This document shows positions 1-8,326 of a stretch of 15,533 nucleotides of DNA, piece by piece. The DNA comes from Saccoglossus kowalevskii (Eukaryota > Hemichordata > Enteropneusta > Harrimaniidae). How positions within the stretch are numbered: the first letter of the stretch is position 1; each line of letters opens with the position of its first letter. The translations under genes and the position numbers were made by a program. The stretch lies in assembly GCF_000003605.2 (NCBI RefSeq), contig NW_003155739.1, positions 523,708 to 539,240 on the forward strand. Direction: 5' to 3'. The notes under the pieces were generated by a model, which saw only the letters and a program-made list of their open reading frames with translations, was not told the DNA's origin and did not search any database.

Positions 1-859
1 AAAATTCAAGATGTTTTCACAAGGTATATCGATTTATCCTACATATAAATGTTGACAGAAATGGACAAATAATTCTCGCTTTTTTTACAAGTTAAACACC
101 AAGTGAATAAAATATTCGTTATCACATGAGCCTGTGGCGCCATAACAGTCTGAGCCACGGTAAATAATTCTATTGACGTGCATAGCATTAAGTGCAGCGA
201 TACATATACTAATACCTCATAGATGGGTAAGGCCAGACTTTTTTTATTCCTTGTTTCTTGAGTTTTTATAAGGCAATTTTTTTGAGGAGGGCGGAAAAAA
301 AAAATTAATTCCTTTTTTCCATTAGATTTGTGTGATTCTCAAAGAATTGTAAGTGAGATCGTTACATACATGCATTTTGATGTGGTAGTGCATATGACTC
401 TCCTCTGGGTTTGGGGGTAAAATGTGGAGAATAACAAATAAAACGTGTTTTTTTTTTGTTCAAGTGTTATAAATTTCATTTGTAAACTTAGAGACTTCAT
501 CTGTAAATGCAGATTTGTATAAAAATGCGACCCAGGTAGGGGTGCATTGGAGTGCAAATAAAAGTTCCGTGAAAAAATCATTTTGAAAGACAAAAATAAC
601 CTAAATGTAATAAAGCATCTAGAAATTAACTAACGTTTTTTTGACACAAAGTCAATAGATAAGCATGTTGGACAATAACATCTTGAATTACTACATGCAT
701 ATATAGTGAATAATAATAAATGTAAACATATTTAAATGAAAACGCAATCGTGGTTGTTCCAAAAAATGATGTCATGCATCAATAGCATTCAGTTCTACCG
801 TTGATTGCGTCATCTTAGCTTGTCACTATTTAATATTAGCGCCCTCAGTTGCCAGAAGA
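1..859. other. AT-rich non-coding stretch
   Basis: No coding region is supported here. The stretch has many short homopolymer runs (A and T tracts near 241-310 and 449-459). The longest open frame, on the minus strand near 339-593, is short, rich in Phe/Leu/Thr and has no recognisable motif. It is best read as intergenic DNA upstream of the broken gene that starts at 1248. Confidence 0.6.
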
Positions 860-863
860 AACT

Positions 864-873
864 GCGCATGCGC
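864..873. promoter_or_regulatory. NRF1-type palindrome GCGCATGCGC
   Basis: A perfect 10-bp palindrome, GCGCATGCGC, lies in an otherwise AT-rich region about 375 bp before the ATG at 1248. This is the core of the NRF1 recognition sequence found in animal housekeeping promoters. It could mark the promoter of the large broken gene downstream, in line with the donor-like and acceptor-like sites between the two. One short palindrome can occur by chance, so the promoter role is inference. Confidence 0.3.
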
Positions 874-1094
874 TTAGTTCCTCTGGAAAAACAGGTTTGC
901 GTTGTAATCTCCATGTTATCAGACGGATCAGGAAAACCCAGTAAAACAAGAACTTTAATGCACTGCAGGACATTAGTTGGTTGAACAGATTTAGTCCAGA
1001 AGTATTCCATGTACATGTATATTGTACCATAACAAATAATTTGGTATATTCTCCGAGTACCACCTCATTGATCACTTCCACTATTCATGTGTTG

Positions 1095-1199
1095 GTGAGT
1101 AAATATTCTTTAGGTGTTGATTTTTTTCACAAGTTTTATAGTTTATACTAACATTCTTGTAGAATTTGCACAATAGTTATGAAATCATTTTACTTGTAG
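1095..1199 (+). other. Putative 5'UTR intron of the broken gene
   Basis: A consensus donor (GTTG|GTGAGTAAAT, GT at 1095) is followed 105 bp later by a pyrimidine-containing acceptor (TTTTACTTGTAG, AG at 1198-1199). It ends 48 bp before the ATG at 1248. An earlier alternative acceptor, TTCTTGTAG, ends near 1162. If real, the relic had a normal spliced leader and is not a processed retrocopy. No transcript evidence is available, and such site pairs also arise by chance. Confidence 0.3.
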
Positions 1200-1247
1200 G
1201 TGGAGATACATTTTAAGTTAGATATTACTACATAACTGGAGAGTAAA

Positions 1248-1559
1248 ATGGAACTAGACTCCTGTCCAAGTACAAGTAGCCAGCGAAATAGTCAAGATAG
1301 CTCCATCCAGTAGAATTTATGTGTCTTGTGCCAAAAACAGTCAGATGAAAAGTTTGTCAGTCTAACCGCAAATAAGCAAGGTTCAGGATGCCATACACTG
1401 TCTGAGAATTTGTCTGGTTTTCAAAAATTAGGAAATGTACCTATGAACATTAATATAGCTAAACTTGATGAAGGTCAAGGAATTGAGGCTACCTTGAGAA
1501 GAAATGATGCAAAATGGCACAAGTCATGCTACAATAATTGTAGCACCCTCAAGCTCCAA
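1248..1559 (+). pseudogene. N-terminal piece with CxxC zinc-finger-like start
   Basis: The ATG at 1248 opens a Ser/Gln-rich leader of 21 codons ending in TAG at 1311. Beyond the stop the same frame continues at once with NLCVLCQKQSDEKF, giving a CxxC pair near 1317-1330. Later comes the stretch AKWHKSCYNN, an H..C pair near 1510-1535. CxxC plus HxxxC spacing suggests a zinc-binding module. A TGA at 1560 is followed in frame by AQKRKLSESVVAHANP, which looks like continued protein, so it too is a premature stop. The ATG at 1326 is not a likely native start because the CxxC pair begins upstream of it. Confidence 0.55.
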
Positions 1560-1621
1560 TGAGCACAAAAACGAAAACTAAGTGAAAGTGTTGTAGCACA
1601 TGCAAACCCTGGGTTTCTAGT

Positions 1622-2085
1622 GGAAATAGGGATACAACAAACTGAGTGTGTTTTTTCTGTGACGAACCTGGAGGATCCCTACATCGAGCATGTACTCTTG
1701 ACTTGGACCACAAGGTAAAATAGTGTGCCACAGAACTAGGAGACAGACAGTTATTGGCTAAATTAGCTGCTGGTGGCATGCATGCATTAGATGCTAACTA
1801 CCATTTGAAATATCTGGTGTTTTTGTACAACCGAGCTAGGCGCACTTGCAATGGAAAGTAGGAAACTAGAACTGATGGGGAAGACACCACTTGCATATTC
1901 AGGTTATCAGACTTGGTGAGACTGTATACTTCAAGATTGGAACAGAATGGGGCTTATGTTCCTATCAGAGTTAACTCTTCAAGACTGAAGGAGCGACTGT
2001 TTTCAGAGCATATATAGAAGGTAGAGAAGTCATGCTTGCTTTTGAAGGAGACATTGGCACAGCTTTGCAATTCGCAAACAGAAGC
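1622..2085 (+). pseudogene. Second zinc-finger-like piece (CFFCDE...HRAC) with four in-frame stops
   Basis: Frame 2 reads through stops at 1643, 1721, 1859 and 2015. It contains VCFFCDEPGGSLHRAC (C-x2-C then H-x2-C), a second likely zinc-binding cluster, followed by a Leu/Ala-rich helical stretch around YHLKYLVFLYNRARRTCNGK and a basic/hydrophobic part ending RVNSSRLKERLF. Around 2021-2085 the sense moves to frame 1 (REVMLAFEGDIGTALQF) before returning to frame 2. The dense breaks show that the N-terminal third has decayed most. Confidence 0.5.
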
Positions 2086-3372
2086 CATGTATTTATCAAA
2101 GGCTACTACTATAGTGAGGAGGGAGATACTCAAGAAACAGAAATGCTTTGATGGCTCATTTGACCCGGAGTGTCAACATAATGTGTCTGACACATTACTT
2201 ATAAATATGATATTGAAAGGACCTGACATACACAATCAGATAGGCAACGAGAAAGTTTATGCGGCTTTAACATTGTCTCAACTAATCATTTTCAATGCTG
2301 TTAATAGAGTGAGATCTCATAGTACACAGGCCAGGCATCCTACGGACAAGGAAACACCTCTAGCCATTTATCTTGCATTAATTGTTCTTGTTAAAACTCC
2401 TAAGAGAACTCTCGTGGATAAGCTTCATAGACTAGAACTATCAATTTCTTATGAGTTCTTCAGATATTAGCTGACATGGGCAATAGTGTATGCGCCTTGC
2501 ATGAAACTGAATTAGTGGTATGTCCACCAAAACTAAAAAAGCAGATATTCACAACTGGAGAAAACAGATAATATTGATCATAATCCTAGTTCACGCACAT
2601 CTAAGGACTCATTTCATGGGACAGCCATCTCTCTTACCCAGCATCCAAGCCAAACATCACAGGGAATAGACAGCCAATTTGTTGTCATAAACTCAGATTT
2701 AATAAAACATAAAGGAGTGTCGTAGCTTCCAGGATCATATAATGATGTACAACCCGTCTTTCTTGCAAAGGGGAACCAATATGCACCTATGGTTGATGGT
2801 CCAGTAAAACCCCAACCAAATCTTGTTATAGAGGTCCGAAAATTAGACTATAGATGGCTAGAAAGAGTGGATGAGCTTTTGAAGAAAGAGAATCTCGAAG
2901 ATTGTGATTATGTTTCATGGTCTGCATACAATGCATCAATACAACCATCTTTCTCTAGACCATTGGCTAATACATCATTACTACTACGCTTCCACGAAAC
3001 TGCACATTCGCCAGCAATGATGTTGAACTCAATGAAAGTCATAAAGAACTCAGTGGAATACCTCAATACCCTGGACAGACTCCTGTTGTGGTCATGTATC
3101 AACCATTGTATGCCATTAGCAAACAAATTCAATGGCATATTACTGACACATATGGTGAAGACAAAAACATAGTGATGATGGGACCACTGCACATTGAGAT
3201 GACTTCCCTGAAGATGCTTGGGCATTGGTTGGATTGTAGTAGGTGGACAAGTGCATTAGTGCAAGCTGCTATCACAACCCCAGGGGAAGCAGATGCAATT
3301 TTGAAGGCCTCGCATGTCACACGTTCTTGCTATGCTCATCAAGTCAGTGCATGTGCACTGTATAGCCTATAA
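2086..3372 (+). pseudogene. Middle piece, no recognised domain
   Basis: This part carries conserved-looking blocks in alternating frames: a helical block ending in KRTLVDKLHRLELSISYE (to 2455), a frame-1 run starting VLQILADMGNSVCALHE, a frame-2 run with TAG at 2723 containing YRWLERVDELLKKEN and DYVSWSAYNASIQPSF, and a frame-1 run around 3076-3372 with QPLYAISKQIQWHITDTYG, MMGPLHIEMTSLKMLGHWL and DAILKASHVTRS. The last of these resembles a globular catalytic-type core by its Gly/His/Trp pattern. I cannot assign a fold or function. Confidence 0.5.
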
Positions 3373-4432
3373 AGCCTGTAAAGCATATACTGATTTTGTT
3401 GAGGGCACAGAAGTTCTGGGTTTCACTACGTGGACAGAGGAACTGTCTAAAAAACACCCTCATTTCAAATTCTGGTCCACTACTTTAAAGTTGGAGCTTA
3501 CACTCCTGGATTTTGTAAGGTAACAAAGAGTGGGTGACTTTTCCTTATATGCTCAAATACTTTCTGAGATAGTTCCATGGATGTTTGCACTGGGCCACAA
3601 TAACTATGCCCATATATAATAGCTTTAGACCAAAATCATGAACAATAGAAAGAAGTAATTAGCTGTTGGATTGACTGAGAACCCAGCAGCTCTAAGACCC
3701 TGGATGATTGCAGGACCAGAGGTTGCAAAGGCTGTGAAAGAGTTTGAAGCTACCTTTCTTGCGCCAAAGATAAATGATTTGCATCACCATGAACAGGTTC
3801 CAAGTGTGCAAAATGCACACGCCCTTGTCTTTGTCATGGAGGAAATAGGCAACCCTTTCACAGAAGATAGCACTGATCTTCTGGTGCTCGACACCAAGGA
3901 TATTATGCCTGAAAGTGTTGTTAGGTCAATCAATTGTGCAGAGAAATTGGGGCAGTCACAGTATCTTAAATATGTGGATGAGAGACATCAAAAGTGTTTA
4001 ACTCCTGTCACAGACATAATTTCCAAGAACAGTTTGCCTTTGTTTGGAGCCCCCCAGAAAACTCGGTCAAGAATGAAAACCCAGATAGCTTCATTAAAGA
4101 ATGACTGCAACCTTTTTTCCAGATTACATATTGCATGTCAATCCAGAGATCGAAACATCAAAGAGTTGTTTAAACAACGAGAACCATGCCTACCCTCCAG
4201 GACTCTCTTCCCAGGGAAAACTACGAATTGGTCATAAATCAGATTTACTTAAGTGTATGGAAATGAATACAGTATCTGACCCTCCAGATGTAGATAAGAA
4301 AGTAGTAGATGGTGCTGTCATAGTCAACATGCTTCTGCCAGGAAAATGTAAGACATTCGAGGATTATGCAGGATCAGTTTTTCTTCCCCATATTAAAAAA
4401 GAAGCACAACCTGTAAAGCGATTGGATCTTGT
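3373..4432 (+). pseudogene. Middle-to-C-terminal piece with an apparent gap near 3617-3668
   Basis: A frame-2 run carries FTTWTEELSKKHPHFKFW and KLELTLLDF, passes TAA at 3521, and continues to YAHI before two stops at 3617. Sense then resumes near 3668 with GLTENPAALRPWMIAGPEV and stays open for about 170 codons, including TDLLVLDTKDIMPESV and SRMKTQIASLKNDCNLFSRL. From about 4175 frame 3 takes over (KLRIGHKSDLLKCMEMN) until TAA at 4458-4460. The abrupt change at 3617-3668 suggests an internal deletion, but this rests on continuity judged by eye. Confidence 0.5.
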
Positions 4433-5040
4433 ATGGGATCGATACATTCCAATAGTCTAAAACAAAGCACAAGAGATACAAGGGGCATGGTGTTCGTGAA
4501 TGAAAACAAAACTGAACTGTTCACGTTTTTGGCAAGATATGTGACTGATAATACAATAGATGAAGTGGAAGTAGTCATCTTTTATAACGAAGATGTTGTT
4601 AGTTCAACTTCGATTGATACTACTTGCATTGCACCATGCTATCACGAGGAAGCGGACACCAGACTTCTCCTCCATATATCACATGGAGCAAAGAATGACC
4701 AACAAACAATTATGGTAAAAACACATTTTCAAAAGCTAGGCATTCAAGAACTGTGGATGGACTTTGATACTGGAAAACATAAACGATACATTCCTGTCCA
4801 CATAATAGCTAATTTATTAGGGTTAGAGAAATGTGAAGCACTTCCATTCTTCCATTCTGTAACTGGGTGTGACACAGTTTCTGCCTTCTCAGGTAGAGGG
4901 AAGAAAATGGCATTTGAGACATGGAATGTAGATCCAAATGTGACTCCGATATTTCGTGCACTCTCTAACAGACCAATAACTATATCAGAGGAAGATCTCC
5001 AATCAGTTGAACAATTTGTTGTTTTGTTGTACATAGCCAA
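4433..5040 (+). pseudogene. PIN/FEN1-like core (HEEADTR ... TGCDTVSAFSGRGKK), degenerate
   Basis: This is the longest intact piece, about 200 codons. It contains HEEADTRLLLH (codons near 4645-4677), an IQELW strand near 4743-4760, RYIPVHIIANLLG, and FFHSVTGCDTVSAFSGRGKK near 4849-4910. The last block has the spacing of the FEN1/XPG helix-hairpin signature (GCDY..I.GIG.K.A), and EADTR resembles the acidic strand of PIN-like nucleases. The nuclease reading is inference. The strand expected between IMVKT and HFQKLG, which in relatives I recall carries a second Asp-x-Asp, appears deleted near 4720-4725. The piece ends by frameshift at about 5040. Confidence 0.55.
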
Positions 5041-5391
5041 GTCAACAAAGCCCGTCAAGCCCTGTTTTCTCAAGGTAGAAGATCTATAGAGAATATTCCA
5101 CCTAGTCAAGCTGTTCTAATAGAACATGTAAAGAGAGCTGCATACCAGGCTGGTCATGTCTGGGGACAGGCCCTTGTTTCTATTCAAGAACTTCCCAGCC
5201 TAAGTAACTGGGGTTGGGAATCACCAGACAATAGGTGGATACCAACATGGACTACCTTACCAGAAGCATCCAAATCATGTCATGAACTGATTCACTGTGG
5301 GTGCAAACAAACATGCAGAGGTAACTGCAAATGTTACAAAGCAAGCCTTCAATGCACCGAATTGTCACCAAGACTGAATTATGATAGGTAA
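5041..5391 (+). pseudogene. C-terminal piece with CXC (tesmin-like) cysteine cluster
   Basis: Frame 1 from 5041 gives NKARQALFSQGRRSIENIP, AYQAGHVWGQALVSIQEL, SNWGWESPDNRWIPTWTTL and then HCGCKQTCRGNCKCYKAS-LQCTEL. The cluster C-x-C-x3-C-x3-C-x-C-x6-C matches the first half of a CXC/tesmin-type zinc-binding repeat. The expected last cysteines are missing and the frame stops at TAA 5389. Shifting the frame just after CTE gives Cys-His instead of Ser-Pro, so a small deletion is likely. AG|GTAATT at 5386-5393 could alternatively be a splice donor. Confidence 0.55.
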
Positions 5392-6115
5392 TTTGTTGTT
5401 TTGATAATTTTTTACCAAAATGTGATATTTTACTCTAAACACCAGTCTTTACGGGCCAGTTACAAGAATGGGATATGAATCTAAAATACAACCATTAAAA
5501 GTGTATACGTGTGCCAGATTATATGGTTTTAAAACGATCAAAACATTTGTAAATCATTTATTTTTATTTTCATATTTTTGAACCAAAATCTGATGTTTTT
5601 GCCCTAAAAGATAGCTTTCAAAAGTGATCTCAACGACAGTTCCAATTTTATATGAATTGTTACACGAAAATGTATATATCTACTAAATTTCAAAAGTCTA
5701 CTATGATTTCAACATTTCTAAATTATTTATTTGTTATTTTCATAATTTTTGACCAAAATGTGATATTTTACACCAACAATAAGTCTTCTTTGGTCATTTA
5801 CAAGATGAGTGAGCCAATGAAATATGAATCTACACATAAAAGTGTATACCTGTGCAAGATTGTATGTTCTAAATCGATCTAAACTTTTGTTAATCATTTA
5901 TTGTTATTTTCATGTTTTTTGAACCAAAATTTGATGTTTTTGTCCCAAAAGATAGCTTTTAAAGGTATGCTCAACGATAGTTGCAATTTTATATGAATCG
6001 TAACTTTGAAATGTATATATGTACTAAATTTCATAAGAATACTATGATTTAAACAATTTGCAAATTACTTATTTGTTATTTTCACAATTTTTGACCAAAA
6101 TGTGATATCCAATCA
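5390..6115. repeat. Satellite-like array, ~170-bp monomer, ~340-bp A/B dimer
   Basis: The core CCAAAAT recurs at 5415, 5583, 5753, 5924 and 6095, a spacing of 168, 170, 171 and 171 bp. Two versions alternate. Type A (5415, 5753, 6095) reads CCAAAATGTGATAT. Type B (5583, 5924) reads CCAAAAT(C/T)TGATGTTTTTG. The two B copies look more alike to the eye than A and B do, giving a higher-order unit of about 340 bp. The array is very AT-rich and starts at the last codon of the upstream relic. The short open frame within it (5652-5882) is incidental. Confidence 0.85.
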
Positions 6116-7169
6116 GTCTTCATCGACGAGATCTGCTATAAATTATATAATTATTGGTTGAACACACGCTTGATCATTCCGCTCAGTCGTTGCCTGGTAT
6201 TAATGTTATTGCGGTTAGTGTATGCGAATAACACGATATAAAATAATTTTCAGTGGCAGACATGCCAAGTTTCAACAAAAACGCAGCATAAACGAATGTT
6301 GTGGCAGTTTCGACTCTAAGTGGCGCTGTTTGTGGAAATGCATTACGAGTACGTACGCGGTGATAACTTCACAATGAATAATGGGTTTCATTGTGTCCAA
6401 CAAAATGTCAGGCGAGATCATCAAGAAAGAATTGAGGTAGATTCGCTGTACCCAAGAGCGAATGAGAGCCTGGTGTGGGATTATTACCACTAAGTGCATG
6501 CGCGTTTGCTTTCAGCGCTGCTAGAACCAAATCTCTTATGTTACCATAATGGCAATAAATAAGAAGGAGGGCTGACCCGAATTATAGTGAACATTGCATA
6601 AATAAAATATATGTAAAGCGATCGTCAAGAAATAAAGTAGGAAAGCGATCACATTTGCACTTGCACTTGTACATTGTATAGTGTTTGTCCCACTTCGGCC
6701 ATTATGTTATACTGACCGTATTGTCTGTAATAGCGCCCGCTACGACAGAGTCCCACTCGGGCCAGTTAAAATCACATAATCCTAATAGAAAATTTGCTTG
6801 GCAAGTTTTTTTTTCAGTGGCTATGGGCTAAACGCCGCCCTGGGCGTCAGTGTTCGCTTTTCACGGCTTCGTCTTTAAGAATGTGTAAAAAATCGAATCA
6901 AGCAAATTCACAGGCATCCTTTTTATAGCCACCATTCCGATAACAGTGGGATAACTAGGAAAGAAAGCAGCATACTAATAGTACTACACCCGTCAAAGCA
7001 GTCTATCAAAAAACTAGTTTATTTGTAATGGAAGTGATATATCAAGTTTTGTCGCTCAGGCATTGAGAGGGCGAGCACGATTTACTATCCAATGGTGACT
7101 TTTTGAAACATCCTCCAAAAACCGAATACAGATGGACGTCAACTAAGATTAATTCTTGATTCCGATTAA

Positions 7170-7181
7170 CCCCCCCCCCCC
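7170..7181. repeat. C12 homopolymer tract (copy 1)
   Basis: Twelve consecutive C residues preceded by TTAA and followed by ACTTTATC. The opposite strand is a G12 run. It shares its immediate context (AA-C12-ACTT) with a second tract at 7700-7711. Confidence 0.9.
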
Positions 7182-7699
7182 ACTTTATCATTACAAGAAG
7201 CAAGTCGACCCCTTATCAGCAGTGAAAATAGTTAGAGACAGTGTGTGAGATCTAAGAGTAGAAAAACAGTGGCCGGCGGACTAAAATTATAACTGAGAAT
7301 GGAAACATGTCATAAAATAAAATATTTATTATTAAATCATATTACACTGAATGTTCTTGTTGCTATATGGTAGATATTTATATTTATATATTACATATAT
7401 ATGTCGAGAATAAATTTAAAGACAGTTGATTATCGATATCAGCACTTCGAAGACACGTGCCGATGACGGAGCATATACTAAATAACTGAAAACGGAAATA
7501 GACAAATAATATCAAACTAGTGTAAATTCAACTTCGTGGTAATACTGTACAATATTAATGTTTCCCTCTTCTACAAAATGGCAAGCATAATACGTTGGTT
7601 TTATTTTGTTCCAACTTACGGACATGAACACATGAAATGTACACATTACCGTCTATTTACATGATGGAATACCGAAATACTTATCTCTCTCCTTCTAAA

Positions 7700-7711
7700 C
7701 CCCCCCCCCCC
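7700..7711. repeat. C12 homopolymer tract (copy 2)
   Basis: Twelve consecutive C residues preceded by CTAAA and followed by ACTTACAC. Tract length and the flanking AA and ACTT match the copy that starts at 7170, exactly 530 bp away. The wider flanks differ. Confidence 0.9.
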
Positions 7712-8173
7712 ACTTACACTTTGATAAGATAGTGTGCAAAGTATCTACCCGTTATCGTATCCAAAAGATACAAATAGCGATACATTCACGGTGAAAATTA
7801 ATACAGAAACTATTAAATATTTTTTTCCTGATGGAAATTACCGTCTAATTTGGCATTTAGAGCGAGCTCAATGGCTGGCTGTGCTACCAATACGTGTGCG
7901 TATCGGGCGTCATGCTCAGGTACACAGTCCAACCAAACATGAGGTTCAGCTGATTTTTGCACATCCAGTTTAATAAATACAATAACATACACGGCGTTAA
8001 GGGTACATGTAATTAGCAAGACCAGTCAAGTACCATCATATTATACACCCCACAAGAACGTCCGCGGCCTCATGATTGTCCCAACACAAGTCCACGGTCT
8101 CGAGGTAGTATAGTTGTGCGTCGACGACGGGTCCAAGAATCAACTGGAATGCTCACAATTTTACCTGCGTCAG

Positions 8174-8179
8174 TTTATT
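8174..8179 (-). terminator. Poly(A) signal of the P450 gene
   Basis: AATAAA on the minus strand lies 34 nt downstream of the P450 stop codon (TAA, 8215-8213). This is the standard animal cleavage/polyadenylation hexamer, and no closer one follows the stop. The 3'UTR would be short. Confidence 0.6.
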
Positions 8180-8212
8180 ATTTACAGTATGTAGTTGGAA
8201 CCACACAACAGG

Positions 8213-8326
8213 TTACTGTTCTCTGTCAACAAATTTGAACTGAGCGGGAACATCCGGCGCGTTGGCAAGTCTAAAGAGTTGCTGCATAGGACCATGGTGC
8301 CATTCGATGCGGAAGTTTTTGATGAG
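8213..8326 (-). CDS. P450 exon 8: C-terminal beta strands and stop
   Basis: It is preceded by GTTTTATTTTAG. It codes 37 residues, LIKNFRIEWHHGPM...ANAPDVPAQFKFVDREQ, then TAA. The ending KFxFVDR is the usual C-terminus of mitochondrial P450s. It was found by joining from exon 7 in phase 0 and is too short to show as a free-standing open frame. Confidence 0.9.
   Translation of the reverse strand, partial: LIKNFRIEWHHGPMQQLFRLANAPDVPAQFKFVDREQ

Larger units (their letters stand above)
1248..5391 (+). pseudogene. Broken large gene: zinc-finger + PIN/FEN1-like + CXC family protein
   Basis: One long reading frame is broken into successive pieces on the + strand. The pieces are: frame 3 from 1248; frame 2 about 1622-2020; frame 1 about 2021-2085; frame 2 to 2455; frame 1 to about 2568; frame 2 to about 3075; frame 1 to 3372; frame 2 to about 3616; frame 2 from about 3668 to 4175; frame 3 to about 4430; frame 2 to 5040; frame 1 to 5391. 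In-frame stops lie at 1311, 1560, 1643, 1721, 1859, 2015, 2723 and 3521. No long intron interrupts the pieces, which sum to more than 1,200 residues. The order is an N-terminal CxxC/H..C part, a long middle with no fold I recognise, a HEEADTR...TGCDTVSAFSGRGKK block, and a Cys-rich CXC end. I recall multicopy invertebrate 'uncharacterized' proteins with these last two blocks, but their function is not established. This copy cannot make the full protein. It may be an unclassified mobile element or a dead member of a cellular family. Confidence 0.75.
6116..8160. other. Non-coding spacer between the satellite array and the P450 gene
   Basis: About 2 kb without a supported gene. It holds two C12 tracts (listed separately), AT-rich patches (7320-7400) and a few CpG-containing patches (6330-6360, 6720-6850) with the near-palindrome CGCCCTGGGCG around 6836-6846. 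Open frames at 6272-6499 (-) and 7734-7973 (+) are short and without motifs. The end nearest 8160 is probably 3' flank of the P450 gene. Confidence 0.55.

Noticed and set aside
2908-3320. Minus-strand open frames over the relic
   Set aside because: They are mirror frames of the + strand pieces, whose peptides show family-like conserved blocks.
5652-5882. Short open frame within the satellite
   Set aside because: It spans monomer boundaries, is composed of AT-rich codons and is not preserved in the other monomers.
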